Positions 1 through 11,899 of a stretch of DNA of 64,000 bases are shown here, piece by piece. This DNA comes from Larix kaempferi (lineage: Eukaryota > Streptophyta > Pinopsida > Pinales > Pinaceae). Positions within the stretch are counted from its first letter, which is position 1, and each line of letters starts with the position of its first letter. The stretch lies in contig BSBM01000753.1 in NCBI GenBank assembly GCA_027924585.1, positions 25,734,001 to 25,798,000 on the forward strand, given 5' to 3'. Below the pieces are notes generated by a model. That model had not been told where the DNA came from. It made no database searches and saw only the letters and a list, made by a program, of their open reading frames with translations. The position numbers and the translations under genes are program-made.

Positions 1-2040
1 TGAGTGTCTTTTTAGACTTGGCACATGGTCACTTGTTTTGTTATTCAGGGTTGTTGTTAGGACAGGTTCTTGAGCAGGTCATACATATTTATAGGTACAT
101 CTGTTGGACAAAGTTCTCAGTAGAGTAGGTGTCCCATACTTGCAGATTTGATGAGGTATTCAAAGCAACTATGGGAGGTTGAAGACCCCTAAGGGTATGA
201 TTAGGTTGGTTTTTGCAGACTTATATTTTTTGACATTTGATCATAGTTTTGGATACATTTGAGGAGATGTGCATGGAGTCTGAGTTTGAAGCAAATATGA
301 GAAGTTGCCATTTTTAGCAGTTTATGAGAGTGGTCCGATTGATAGGATGCTTGCATATTTGAGGACCGAGTTGGGATATTTGCTTATGGTTTGAGTTTCA
401 TTTGAATCCAAGGTGGTGCTATTTTTAGTAGTGTGACTGGACCTTTGGACACCTAGTATGGTGTACAACATTAGCGTCAGATTCCAAGTCACTCCTAGCA
501 ATTTGAAATTTCAGGGACTGGTTGTGTATTGGCATGGTAGAGAGGGTACTTGCTGGGCCCACATGGAGTTTACTTGCTATTTTGGGATGTTACAAGTATA
601 TTTTCTCTAGCAGGTGGCTATTATGGAAGGAGGGTGAGTTTTTGGAGTAGTTTCTTCATACACATGCTATTTCTTTCAAAAGAGGGGCACTATTCTTGGA
701 GACAACTATTTTTACTTCTCTTCTATTTCTATTTATTCTCTATTCATACATTTTCTTTCAATATATTTTACATGCATTGAAGGTGTGAAGGGTCTATTTT
801 TTGTCAGTGATTGGAGCACTAGTGTTGATTAAGTTGTCATTGATGCCAACCGTGTATAGTCATTGATGCCAACATGTCTTGGTGCCCCTTGAGGAGCCCC
901 TGAGGGTTAAGTAATTGTCAGTGTCTAAGGAGACCTTTTGATCTTATCCAAGCCCAAGTTTGAAGCCCTTGGAGCCCTTGGGACAATGAAAAGAGCCCTG
1001 AACACCCTATAGAGTGTTTAAGTACCCCAAAGATGTTTTGCGGTTCCCCAGTTGTTTCTTTGTTTCCCCAGTACCACAACTTATGCCCCAGTACGCTACA
1101 AAAGTGTTGAAGAAGTTGCAAGAGTCCAAATGAACCTTTCAGTGGTCATTTGTGTTTATTGAGGTCATGGTACCCCAGGAGAAGGTCTATCAACCCCACA
1201 GGTGATGTCATGATGGATCTTGAGCCTTGTAGGTCTCCTGGTGTGGTTGAGGTGGTTGAAGAAGCCTATGAAGCCCCTTGCTTGATGAAGAAGCCCTGAA
1301 GAAGTCCTTGGACCCACATTTGATGTCTTAATGGTCCTTGTCCCCTTAAAGGTGATGATGTGGTCATTAATGACTTGATGAAGACTTGGAACCCTTAATG
1401 AAGATCTTGATGCCCGTGTATCCCTTGTTGGGGTCATGGAACCCTTGGAGAAGGTCATTATGCATGAGAAGGTATGACACCCACATAAATGGCGGCATGA
1501 TGACCCTTGGACACTATATGATCATTGATGGTGCATTTGGAAATGATTTGGGTCTTGGAATCCATACATATGGTAGTTTGTAAGCCCATGACTGTTGGAG
1601 CCTTTGATATGATAGAATCCTTGGTCATGATGCCCTCATCACTTGGCGATGGAGTCCTATGTGATGGGCTTGAAGTCCATGGAAAGTATCTTGTTTAAAT
1701 ATTATATGATATCCTTGAAAGAGTCCTTGAAACCCTTGCATGTGGTGCCTTGGGTCTTGAACCATGGTGATGTATGGTCCTATTTGTGGTTATATGGCTA
1801 TTGCGATGTAGATGGAGGTAGAGCCCACGGACGTGCCTTGGTAGGTTGAAGAAGACTTTGAAACTCTTGTAGTTGGTGGTATGGTCTTTGGCACCCTCAT
1901 GTGTGGGGTCTTTGACATCCTGGACATATTGAATAATTTAAGGTTATTAGACCAAGAATTTGCAAATAAACCCATCATAGGGAGATAGTCCTCATCAAGC
2001 CATTTCCATTGATATGTGGAGCATCTTCTAACTCCTTACG
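1..2040. other. Decayed repeat DNA, no recognisable gene
   Basis: No open frame here shows a domain I recognise; the longest are under 100 codons and overlap on both strands. From about 900 to 1900 the sequence is built from loosely repeated short phrases mixing CTTGATG, CCCTTG and GGTCATG, which looks like an old, scrambled low-order repeat. It may be internal or LTR sequence of an ancient retrotransposon. Confidence 0.4.
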
Positions 2041-2177
2041 GTTGAAGAGATATGAATTTTTGAAGTTGGTGTACCCCACCTTTTTGGGTGAGCCGACCAA
2101 ACAAAAGAAAATTTAATTATTTGTAATTTTGAATTGCATGTCGGCCCTGTTTGAGGTAATAACTTTCCTCCACGACC

Positions 2178-2187
2178 TATATAAATA
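2178..2187 (+). promoter_or_regulatory. Candidate TATA box of a probable LTR
   Basis: A clean TATATAAATA stands in a CT-rich context (CCTCCACGACC just upstream) and is followed by the moderately A-rich sequence usual at plant transcription starts. No long open frame follows, so the likeliest owner is an old LTR rather than a host gene. The LTR ends were not located. Confidence 0.35.
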
Positions 2188-2534
2188 GAATATCAAACAT
2201 TTCATTTGCTCATCAATTGGAATTTCGCAACTCTTGGAGAAAAGTGCGAAATTTTGTGGAGGAGAAATTTTTGGGCATCTTTACTAAAATTGGCATAACT
2301 TTCTCATGCAGAATCAGAATTACAAAATTCTTGGCTCATTGGAAAGCTTGTTACGAGGGCTATGTGATGACATGATATAGAGTTTCTTTTGGTTTGTCTA
2401 TTGTTTCTTGACCTTATGATCTTCAAAAAGGTATGGCTCATGCTTCTGGATTTCTCTTGTAATGGCACATGTCTCTCATGGATAGAGTTCATCTTTGATA
2501 TTAGTATGTGAGCCTATATATTGGTATATATATT

Positions 2535-2845
2535 TGAAGTCATTATGGAGGATATGATGATGATGTTGCATACCTTTATGCTATGATATTATACACTTTA
2601 TGATGATAATGCATGTGATAATGATGTACACTCTATGAAGTTGATGCACTCCTATACAATATGATGTACATGCATACCATAGTGTGATGATGCTCTCCTA
2701 TGCATTATGATGTATACTTGATGTTGATGATGCATACACGGTGCACACTGAGATGACGATTATGCATATTTTATGATGATGATGCATACCATATGACGAT
2801 GATGCATACCTATGATGATGATGCATGACGATGCATGCCTTATGT
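2535..2845. repeat. ATGATG/GCATACC low-complexity repeat
   Basis: The stretch is dominated by irregular repeats of ATGATGATGCATACC-like units, with TATGATG and GATGCATAC recurring many times. Period and spacing vary, so this is a degenerate simple-sequence tract. It precedes 3060-3240, where phrases such as CAGTGGTCAGTGGACAG and GTTGATGAGCAGTG recur. Confidence 0.6.
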
Positions 2846-3059
2846 TCAGTGGAAACAGAGAAGGATTATTTGTTTAGTGACTGTGTATGACGAGGTGTAC
2901 AAGGATGTACATGAGCAGTGTATGGCAGTAAAATAACTTGTTGGTATACAAGGATGATTTGGCAGTGATAAGAGTGTAGAGGTTATCAGCAGTAGATTCA
3001 GGGTTTGGTGTGTAGTTGGTTAGACTCAGATTGACTGAGTCGGATGATGTGAACAACAA

Positions 3060-3480
3060 ATTGATTGGTGCAGACAGATTGATTGGTCAGTTGATGAGTA
3101 GCGTGGAATAGTTGTGGTGCAGTGGTCAGTGGACAGTTGATGAGCAGTGAACAGTTTATGAGAAGTGGTCAGTGGACAGTTGATGAGCAGTGACAGTGGT
3201 TGTGCAGTGTGGTACAGATTGTGTAGTGTGGTACAAGTGTTGGATAGCAGGTCCGCAGGATTAGTGAAGTTTGTGGTTCAATAGTTTCAGTTACTATCTT
3301 CATATTAGGGTGGCAGGACGGGGCAAGGAAATCTAGGGAGCTAAGGCTTCCTTCAGGTTGTAGCCTATAAACCAGGGGGTTGTAGCCTCCTTCCAGTTGT
3401 AGCTAGAGAATTGAAGTCTTTGTAACAAAGGGGGTTGTTGCCTCCTTCCAGTTGTTGCTGGTAAATTATTATTATAAAGG
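3060..3480. repeat. Short imperfect tandem duplications
   Basis: Two small duplications are visible. Around 3110-3200 the phrase GTGGTCAGTGGACAGTTGAT occurs twice, about 50 bases apart. Around 3375-3465 a phrase containing GGGGGTTGTAGCCTCCTTCC recurs as GGGGGTTGTTGCCTCCTTCC. They look like replication-slippage products. From 3480 to the transposon edge at 4066 no gene was seen; a run of ten C falls near 3710. Confidence 0.5.
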
Positions 3481-4513
3481 CTTCCGTGGTTTTTCCCCCA
3501 GGACTTGGGTTTCCACGTAAAAATATTGTGTACTGTGTTTTGCAATGCTTCCTATATGATGATGATATGTGATAATGAGCTGTAGTTGTTAATAATGTTG
3601 ATGATGATATAATGATAATGTGATAATTACATACTCTGCATAATATTGAAAAAGCTGCCAATGATTGTTAAAGTTGAAAAAGTAATAAAAGCTACACACA
3701 CTGTTCACCCCCCCCCCCCTCAGTGTGCTCGGTGTGTCCAACAACTAGAACATATTGATTATCGCCTTGCACCTTTCTTTGCTTATTCCTTTCTTGAGAG
3801 AGTGACATTGGGAGCTAGCATTGAGAGCATTGTGGTAGTTGGATTTGAGTTTGCAGCGTTGTGATTGTATCTATCCTATTCTGCAAATGAGTATCATGTA
3901 TCTTGAAGAATTCTTTTCTGTCCGAACCTGTCAAAGAGTCTTGTTCATCCTACAGTTCCTTGGTAATAAAGACAATCAAATTTCTTTTGGCAACTATCTC
4001 TTGTTTTCAGTGTGTAAGACTTTATATATTTTGTAGCTTTTTGTGTGCTTTAGGTGCCCTCTTGATAGAATTTAAGCTAAGTCACCTGACACGGGGACAC
4101 GAAAATACGAGAGTCCGACACGGACACGGTGACCCCCAGAATCAGGACACGTAGGACACGTTTTATATACATATTAAAATTTAAAAATATAGACATATAG
4201 ATCCAAAAATATTTAGAAACTAGAACATTTACAAATATTCAATAGAAATTAGAATAAAAACACCTTAATGATTATGATTACACATTGTCATTCACAAATC
4301 ACGATTCACGAATCACAACACATTTCACATTTGTCATTCACAAATCACAATGAGACATCAGACACAGATGCATGTCAGAACCATATTTCTCATTAAGTCA
4401 TCAAAATCAAAATGTATACATATATGTTGGAATGCCACTGGGCACTGGCAAATGCCAAATAGACTAATAGTAAATACAAAAAGGGGTGGATCAAGATGGG
4501 AGAATCCCATATA

Positions 4514-4801
4514 TCAGTAGTCCTCCTCCATGCCTGAATCAACATACTCATCACTGCCACTGCCCTGATCCTCATCCTCATCCTCCTCCTCCTCCTCCTC
4601 CTCTCTACCCATCTGACGATCTGAATCTGCTGCTATGGAGGATGACCCCTCTATACGATCACTATCATCAAAAGTGACTGGCTCTAGCATTGGATCATTA
4701 AGATCCATGTTTTCTAATGCCAACTCAATACTGCTGTCCAAACCCATATCATCAGGAAAGACATCCCACATCTTTGTCTTTCCCTTCACCCACTCCTCCC
4801 T
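4514..4801 (-). pseudogene. C-terminal tail of transposase A beyond an in-frame TAG
   Basis: The transposase frame continues after the TAG at 4804-4802 for about 95 more codons. The continuation includes KMWD, a motif that usually follows the dimerization domain in this hAT group, then an Asp/Glu-rich tail with a run of seven Glu. The stop may be a CAG-to-TAG change cutting off the tail. The family normally extends past this point, so the truncation is probably recent. Confidence 0.65.
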
Positions 4802-7044
4802 CTATCTATAAATAAGACGAAGGTTGGAGTGCACATACACCATCGACTCTGCCCTGGATTGCTCAAGCCTGCTCTTCTTCACATTGTACAAGTTCCCATA
4901 TGTGCTCCAATTCCTCTCACAACAAGAGGATGATGTAACTTGAGAGATGACCCTGAAGGCTAACTTCTGTAGAATAGGGGATGTTGCCCCATGAGTTGCC
5001 CACCAAGCATAGGGTTTCTTACCCTCCCTATCTCTAAGCACATCATAGCCTCCAAATCTCCCAGTGCTAGTGGAAAAATCTACAAAGCCATCCTCCACCT
5101 CCTCAAGCATGTCTCTATCCTGAAATAGCCATCTAAGTGCTATCTTCCTCCCATTTGCAATCTCTGCATCCATGTGAGGAGGGACTCTGTGTGAGGCCCC
5201 CGATCCACCAGTGAGCCACTCCTGAGTGTAGAACTTGGGGTTCAAGGAGTGGGCCAAGCAATGCAAAGGTGTGCAATTCTTATCCCACCTGGAGATAAGA
5301 ATATCCCGAATAATGGTCCATAAGTTCTCTGCCGATGTCCCATACTCGGGACACTCATTCTCCATGACAATGGACCTCATGGACTCAATCATGGAATCCC
5401 ACCCCTCATAAACGTCTGCTAGGATGGGCTGGTCCGTGTCTGCAAACCGCAACAAAGAAATGATTGGCTCCATGATCTTAATAGTAAGATCCACCGTGTC
5501 CCACCAACCATCATTTAACACCATGTCCTTCACCTTTTGTGAAGCAGCCTGATCCGTCTTTCTCCAAAAAGCCCAAAACTCTGAAATCACCATGGACCCA
5601 AGAGCGGTTTTGACCTCCCTCAACCTCTTGAGCATGATGAATGAGGAAGCAAACCGAGTATCTGCAATCTTCAGCAATGAAAGCTGTGTGTACTCTTTGT
5701 AGATGGTGAGGGCATTTGTATGGTTTTGTACAAAGTTACGGATATGACGTGCATCCTCAATAAGGTTGTCAATCCATGCCACATCCGAAGCAATGGCTTT
5801 CAGTGCTAAATTCAAGGAATGGACAATGCAAGGTGTCCAAAAAACCTGTAAGAGCAATAAAAGCATGTATCAATGACTCTACAACACTAACATTGCAATG
5901 ACCAAATTCAAACAATGAGCAAATTAGAAATGAAAGGTGTCCAAAATGAACATACCTGTGGATATTTAGCTTCCACAATCATGCCAGTAGCCTTGCAAAC
6001 AGGTGCATTGTCCGTGATGATTTGTACACACGACTCAACACCTACTTCTTCAATGGTTTTGATGAATAAATCACCCATAAATTGTGCATCCTTGTATTCC
6101 CCAAGAGCATCCACCGCTTTCAATAACAACGGTCCATTTTGGGAAGATACCATGAAATTGATGAGTGGATGGCGTGCGAGATCCGTCCATCCATCAGAAA
6201 CAATACTCACACCGGATGAGGGCCATGATGATCTAATTGGCCCAAGAATTTTATCTACCTCCTTCTTTGCTTTAACCAACAATGTGGTTCTAAGCTTCTC
6301 TGAACTAGGAGGCACATAACCATTTGGAGCTCGTTCCAAGATAGTTTTAACCGTCTCAAAATACAATGGTGACCGTGCAACATTGAATGAGATGAAGTTG
6401 AGGTAGAAGAAAAATGCAATAGTAAGGTCTACCTCTTCTCGCGCCTCTTTTTGGAAAATCCTATCCATTGGACCACCTGTAGATTGCCTCTTTCTTGTTT
6501 GATAAGTATCCCCACGCCCACGCCCATGAATGCTAGGTGTAAATGGAGGCTTGGTGCTAGAGGACTTCCTAAAAAATGGAAGAGGATCATCCTCTTTTTT
6601 CTTGCTTGCTGCTGCCACCTTCCCTAAGCCAACATGATCCTCTCTTTCCATATCCCTCCTTTGGTGAACAGTCACCGCTTTGCATGAAGAAATCCCACAA
6701 GAAGGAAGGGCCAACAAATGGCCCTTAACCCGGAAATATGTGCTCATGAACTCATGCTTGCAAAAATTGCATCTCCAAGACACATTGCCTCCCCCACCAA
6801 GCTTTGCCCCGGGTCCATCTTTCCTTGTCACATACTTCCACAAAGGGTATTTTTTTTCTTGGGCTTGTTGTCTTGCTAAAACAGGGTTAAGTGGAGCCAT
6901 AGAATGAGCTCCACTAGAAGCCGATGGAGCACTTGACGGAGGAGGAGAACCACTTGTGCTTGGTGGAATAGGAGGGGAGGCCCTAGATGGTGCATTTCTC
7001 CCTCTCCTTTGCCCCCTACCTCCTGCCCTAGATGATTGAGACAT
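4802..7044 (-). CDS. hAT transposase (BED / DUF659 / hAT dimerization), two exons
   Basis: Cut-and-paste transposase. Exon 1 is 7044-5956 (363 codons), exon 2 is 5845-4802, and the intron is 5955-5846 (110 bp) with GTATG donor and TTACAG acceptor; the join is in phase and gives 710 residues. Visible parts: a Ser/Pro/Arg-rich N-terminus (1-50), a BED-type zinc finger at about 68-121 (Cys92, Cys95, His109, Cys116 or Cys121), and a DUF659/RNase H-like core at about 241-363. The core has SDGW (Asp284) and TDNA (Asp345), the first two catalytic acidic residues of the family. Exon 2 begins with the CxxHxLNL motif, and the last 57 residues are the hAT dimerization domain, including AESMVYVHSNLRL. 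It lies wholly inside transposon A. The frame is unusually intact. Motif identity is firm; activity is not shown. Confidence 0.88.
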
Positions 7045-7462
7045 TCCTTATCTTGTGTGATGGTTGAGCTTGCAATCCTCTCCACAAATCCACCGGAATG
7101 CACTTGGAATCTCTTGGAAACAATGGATAGCCTTCAAATCTCCTTCAAATCTCTTTCACCTGCACATACAACTCACTCTCAACCAAATGCTTCCTTGCAA
7201 ATGACAAAAAGAAAGGCAAAATTCTGTTTTTAAACAAACCCGGACGCCTTTTTTCCGCGCATAACGTGTCCTGTTTTTCTGATTCGTGTCCGACAGTCGG
7301 GACATGCTTTAAATTAGTGTCCGATTCGATTTAAAACCGTGTCCCGAATTCGGATTCGAAGGAAAGTCGAATCGGACACGAATTCATATCGAATTGTGTC
7401 CGATTCAACCGATTTGGGACACGGGGAGGGGTTAGAGCGAATCCAGTTTCTGAGAATTTAAG

Positions 7463-8019
7463 TAGTAGGAATAGGATAATTCGTCCTCCCTATTCACTTC
7501 TCCATCTTTCCAACTCCACAAGGCACTAGTTGATTTGTTTTAGTCATTAAATCATTCCCATAAAAGCAAAATATTTTATTTACACTGAAATTTGTGCACC
7601 TTGGGCATTCCGGGAATATAGCATAGGCATCTTAGTTCATATTTGTTCAATTCTGTAATTTTGGTTTTAATGCAGAAATAGAAAGAAACCTTACATTTTT
7701 CTTGTTTTCTGTGCATGGGAAAAGTCTACAAACATTAAAAAACACTGAAAACCAGCATTTAATTTAGCGTAGACAGCCTTAAAAAAGTCATTAGCTTGCT
7801 GTAATTTCTGATTTTGCACCTTAGTTTATCAGTGTTCTGCATACATTTGCATTGGGATTTGTGCCCATAGTTTGGACTATTTTTTTGCATTGTTTTGTGT
7901 GTCAATTTATTGCATTTAGGAAAGTTTTAGATCACTGTTTTTTATATTAAAAAACATGAATAAAACAGTTGTCTTTATTTCATTTTGAGTGTTACTAATC
8001 ATTGATTGTTTTGACTATT
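7463..8019. other. Spacer without recognisable gene
   Basis: AT-rich sequence following transposon A. It probably continues the element in which the transposon landed, because the direct repeat AGAATTTAAG rejoins the two sides. No frame with a recognisable domain. Confidence 0.5.
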
Positions 8020-8025
8020 GACTCT

Positions 8026-8330
8026 TTAAAAAACACTTAGGGATACCCCCCTGAAGTTAGCTAGCACTAACTTTGAAGTAAGAGGAGATAAGCGAGGTGA
8101 CAATCGTTTATTTCTTATTGTTATTTGTATTCCTGTAAGCTTTGTAGGGTGGGAATTTTTGGGTGGTAAAGGGAGACGTCCATCCCCCTCTTGAATTTGT
8201 TCAAGAAGAAAAGACTCCAACTTGTTAATATAAATCCCAAAGAGGCTTGGCAAGAGGGGCTACCTTTGCTTAATCCCATTGGTGCTTTGGATAAATTTAG
8301 TACAAAGATGACCCAAAATCGACTGATAAG
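8026..8330 (-). pseudogene. LINE reverse transcriptase fragment
   Basis: Read on the minus strand, this encodes GIKQR, a stop, then PLLPSLFGIYINKLESFLLE. That matches the GxxQGCPLSPxLFxxYIxxLE block of non-LTR retrotransposon reverse transcriptases, with the QGC part damaged. The following YADD block was not found, so only a scrap survives. It is too short to place in a LINE clade and is not obviously the same copy as the LINE at 54180-57280. Confidence 0.55.
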
Positions 8331-9858
8331 AGTCTTAGTATAGCAGTTAAATAAGATAAGATAATTTTATTAATGTCCAACTAATGACCACAAAAGTAGG
8401 TCAATGGGATTGGTGAGTACGAAGATGTTATTACAAAGTGGGCGTACCAAATGGCCTCCTATAAAAAGCAGAAGACAAGAAAGGAAAGTAAAGTAGATTG
8501 AAGAAGGAAATTTATGCTAGGTCATGGAAAACATGAGGAACCCTCTACCTCAGGCACGAGACACTACACAAGGGTGGAGATGTAGAAGAGTAAATGATCC
8601 AGGAGCAAGAAGATATGGTAGTAATGAAGTAGGTCTATTATGGAATATACCCATCTCTCCTAACATCCGAGGCCAAATGAAGGAAACTCAAGATAGTATG
8701 TTGTCATGAGGAATAGCTGGTGGAAGACATGGGTCGCCCACTTTGTTGTTGTTGAGAAGAGGTAGCTCGTTGCTGAGGCTTAGGGGGTCTTGTTTGCCTC
8801 AAGGAGAGGGGTGGTTTGGTCTTGTCATGCCGCTGAGATATCGAGGGATGGAGGGTCTCATGAGTCCACACTAATATGGAAGTTACAACTGCGCTGCTAT
8901 CAAATTGTCTTAGTGCCCCTTCTGGAGGGTAGCACTATGAAGTAGGAAATGATTCGCTGGGTTGAATCTGGTGGAACAGAAGGTTGGAGAATATGGGCTC
9001 GGAGCCTAGTGGTCTCTTACATGCATAAAGCCAAGCAACTTTGGTCGGGATATTTGAAAAAGTTGATGAGGGTTAAAGCCCCCCAAAAAAGGCAGTAGAA
9101 CCTCCTGTTGCCGCCTGGTTTCACACCTAGGAAAACGCGACAGAAGTCTTCAAGCCACTGATGTGGCCTTGGGGGGCAAGCCAGAGTCAAGTGCTGTCAC
9201 CTGAAACTCGACTCCTCCGTCTAGGCTTACTCCTAGCAAAGCCAATGGGGGTGGACCCCAAAAAGTAAAAATAAAACTAGGTGTTTAATCTATGAAAAAC
9301 AAAACAACTAATCTAGGAGTTAGAATATTTTTGTGAACCAAGATCAATGCACTATATATAAAGAAATATCATTCATTCATCATCATCATTATCATTTGAA
9401 AATATAAAACATCCATCATCATGAAAAAATAAATAAGTAGATAAGTGCTGATAAATGGAGTCAGAAATAAAGTGCTTTGAAATAGAAATGACAATGTTGT
9501 GCGATTGTTCTTGGTTAATTTTATGATTATTGTGGTAATAGATCTTTTTATTAAGCTCGGGGGATTCCCGATATACCAAAAGGCACTGGGAAAATGTTCG
9601 GAATTCAACAAGGTGGTTTCTCACTCAGACATGTGGGCTGGATCGGAGTCTCTGGGAGGTGTTCAACCCTATACCAAACAAGGGTATAGTCTAACGGTTT
9701 CCCAAGAGGTCATTACCCAGTGGTTCTCGCGTCCTTTGAGAAATTTGCCCACCAAAGTTGAATAATCGTTTGTGCTGGATTTTCACAAATAGGTGGTTTA
9801 TTGGGGTGTGTTAGATCCTATTACTAGTCACTTATTCCCTTTCTGGTGTGATCAGCAT
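8331..9858. other. Spacer without recognisable gene
   Basis: No domain was recognised on either strand. Small frames at 8524-8709 and 9499-9765 lack homology I can name. The segment 9060-9250 is richer in G and C than its surroundings and contains runs such as CCCCCCAAAAAA, but nothing in it identifies a gene or element. Confidence 0.45.
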
Positions 9859-9866
9859 GTTCAGAC

Positions 9867-11026
9867 CAAAGTTTGAAAAATCGAAATCGGACTCGGAATC
9901 GGTCGAGGGTCAACTCGGAATCGGAATCGGAATCGGTAATGAATCGGTCATAAATCGGTCGATTTGAATTTAATAAATCGGTTTGCTAAAAAATACATAA
10001 AATATTTAATTTTTTAAGAAAAATAACATTTTCAAGATTCTAATTCATTATTCCATAGCATTAGAAACAAAATATCCAATGTTTGCTCATGTATATACCA
10101 TATAAGAGTCAATATATCAAAATGGCACAAAGTTTTGTTTAAATTTTTAATTTTTAAAATTCTGCATTAAATTCAACATACTATAAAATTAAAAATTAAA
10201 AATTATATGAATTCTCCTAATGAAAATTAAAAAATATATGAATTTTTATAATAAAATTTAATATTACAATAAAATTCAATTTGATAAAAATTAATGTTTT
10301 ATGAATTCAATAAATTGATTTAAGTTATTTTCCTAAGGAAACTTGTCATTATATTTTTTTGGAGCCATTATTTTTATAACAAAATCACAAAGAAGCGAAT
10401 AACCAAAACCCGCACCAATGTTTCGTGTGTGAAAATGTAATGTAAATTGGACGCTGGAGGTGACGGCCGGAGTTGGACACTGGACGGGACCGCCGAATCG
10501 CGTGGGAAAGGGAACGAATGAGGGCAAGGCGCATTTCAGTGGAGACCGTTGATGAGGACACTTTGAGATGGACGTTGACAGTCGTGAGGGCGAGGGCGAC
10601 GAAGCCTTAGGAGCCGAATACAAGTCGAACCGTGAACAGACTGCAGGTCGAACCATGAACCGTGAACAAACTGCAAGACAACCGCATACTTTACCTTTTA
10701 AATTCGGCAAACCTCAACGAAATAACAATGGGCTGGGTTAGGGGCTCGGGGAGGGTAATGTAGGTTAAGTTAAAACTTGAAAAATAAAAATAAAAAACCT
10801 AAAAAAAAAACCTTTTTTTATGCCCGGGGCTCACACGAGAAAAATCGGCCGAGTGATGTCTAGAATCGGCCGACCGGACCGGTTCGAGGCTCACACGAGA
10901 AAAATCGGCCGAGTTATGTCTAGAATCGGCCTCCGATCCGATTTGGCCATCGGTTCGAACCGGTTAGGAATCAAATCGGCGAATCGGCCGATTCCGATTC
11001 CGATTCAGCCGATTTTTAAAACTGGG
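9867..11026. mobile_element. Non-autonomous hAT-like element with AATCGG-rich ends
   Basis: The element is flanked by an exact 8-bp direct repeat GTTCAGAC (9859-9866 and 11027-11034), the size made by hAT insertion. The ends form an imperfect inverted repeat: left CAAAGTTTGAAAAATCG, right (reverse complement) CCCAGTTTTAAAAATCG. Just inside, both ends carry dense arrays of AATCGG on the left and its complement on the right, the likely transposase-binding words. No transposase is encoded. The interior is AT-rich from 9960 to 10330, and then 10430-10700 is strikingly GC-richer. Length is 1160 bp. Confidence 0.82.
10828..10931. repeat. 60-bp tandem duplication inside the hAT-like element
   Basis: A unit starting GGCTCACACGAGAAAAATCG occurs at 10828 and again at 10888, so the period is exactly 60; the 44-base matching parts differ at about one base (GTGATG versus GTTATG). 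It lies in the right subterminal region and doubles the number of ATCGGCC words there. Confidence 0.85.
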
Positions 11027-11034
11027 GTTCAGAC

Positions 11035-11899
11035 TAAGCTGCAGTGATCACAGAGCATACGGGGAAAAACATTGTAAATTTTAAGTTTTTTAGAACAAAT
11101 TTTTTACTTTTTTAAAGCCCCAAGAGTCGCTTTTCAGGCTAGCACTCAGGCAAGCCCTTATCCTGAAACCTTACTTCGAGAAAGCAAGGGGGTGTTTTGG
11201 ATTGTAAAAGAAAGTGAAAGATTGTAAAAAAAGTGAGAAAACTAGGTCCTGAGTGAACTCGTGGCCCGCCAATGGAACGGACCAACGAGGTTAATTTTAA
11301 TCCCTAGTTGATTTTTATTAATTGCCAAAAAGAAAAAACTAAACTAAAAAAATCATGCCACGGAAAAGAGTCGACACATTTTTCCCCTGGGGGGATGGGG
11401 TGTGGGCGCTGGTTAGCCCACTTGCTCTCATTTAATATTCTTTACAATACAATATAGAAGTGCCCCAGTCTTTTAAAATGACTCGGTGGTTTACAATGAC
11501 AGAAGGAAAAAGTAACCGGTTTTGAGAAATAAAGTTTATTGTGCTTCGGATGGCCTGAATCTTCAAAATTTGGTTAGCATCTCCTCCTACCTGTTCATTA
11601 ATTGCTGCAAACCAGCAAACAAATATTAGTGAAAGATGCTCAAAAACACTTTAAGAGTGTATTTGAGACACTTACAAAAAAACCCCCAAAAAATCTTAGT
11701 AAATATCTAAGTAAAAATGCAAAAAGGAACAAAGTGAGACAAGCTGTGGGGCTTGTCTCCTTAGGATCTTTGCCCACTCAAGGAGCTTCAAATTTTAAGC
11801 TCTTACGACAGCCAAATAAACTTTTAAAAATCAGATCTAAGCACTACTTTTCAAACTTTTAAAATTTAACAACTTTTTGACAAGTAAAGCTGCTCGATG
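11035..11899. other. Spacer without recognisable gene
   Basis: No frame with a recognisable domain. The 86-codon frame at 11602-11862 is Lys/Asn-rich and looks like chance. This stretch may be the internal or distal part of the retrotransposon whose LTR begins to its right. Confidence 0.4.

Larger units (their letters stand above)
4077..7452 (-). mobile_element. hAT transposon A, nearly intact
   Basis: The body holds a two-exon hAT transposase on the minus strand. The flanks share a 10-base direct repeat, AGAATTTAAG (4067-4076 and 7453-7462), compatible with an hAT 8-bp target duplication plus chance matches. Both ends are full of CGTGTC/GACACG words. Inverted similarity is clear: a block near 4139-4162 with GAATCAGGACACG resembles the reverse complement of 7266-7300. 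The decamer GACACGGGGA also occurs in direct orientation at 4088 and 7418. The extreme termini are not a convincing perfect inverted repeat, so exact ends are tentative. It seems to have landed in an older LTR-like sequence. Confidence 0.8.

Noticed and set aside
550-780. 76-codon open frame, and a TTACAAG phrase near 590 resembling the LTR/primer junction at 59184
   Set aside because: The frame has no recognisable motif, and the bases after TTACAAG do not match a primer site.
5915-6319. 134-codon plus-strand frame
   Set aside because: It lies antisense to the conserved core of hAT transposase A and has no motifs of its own.
10333-10710. 125-codon minus-strand frame inside the hAT-like element
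   Set aside because: It contains repeated VCSRF phrases from local sequence duplication and no domain; it is more likely the product of GC-rich sequence.
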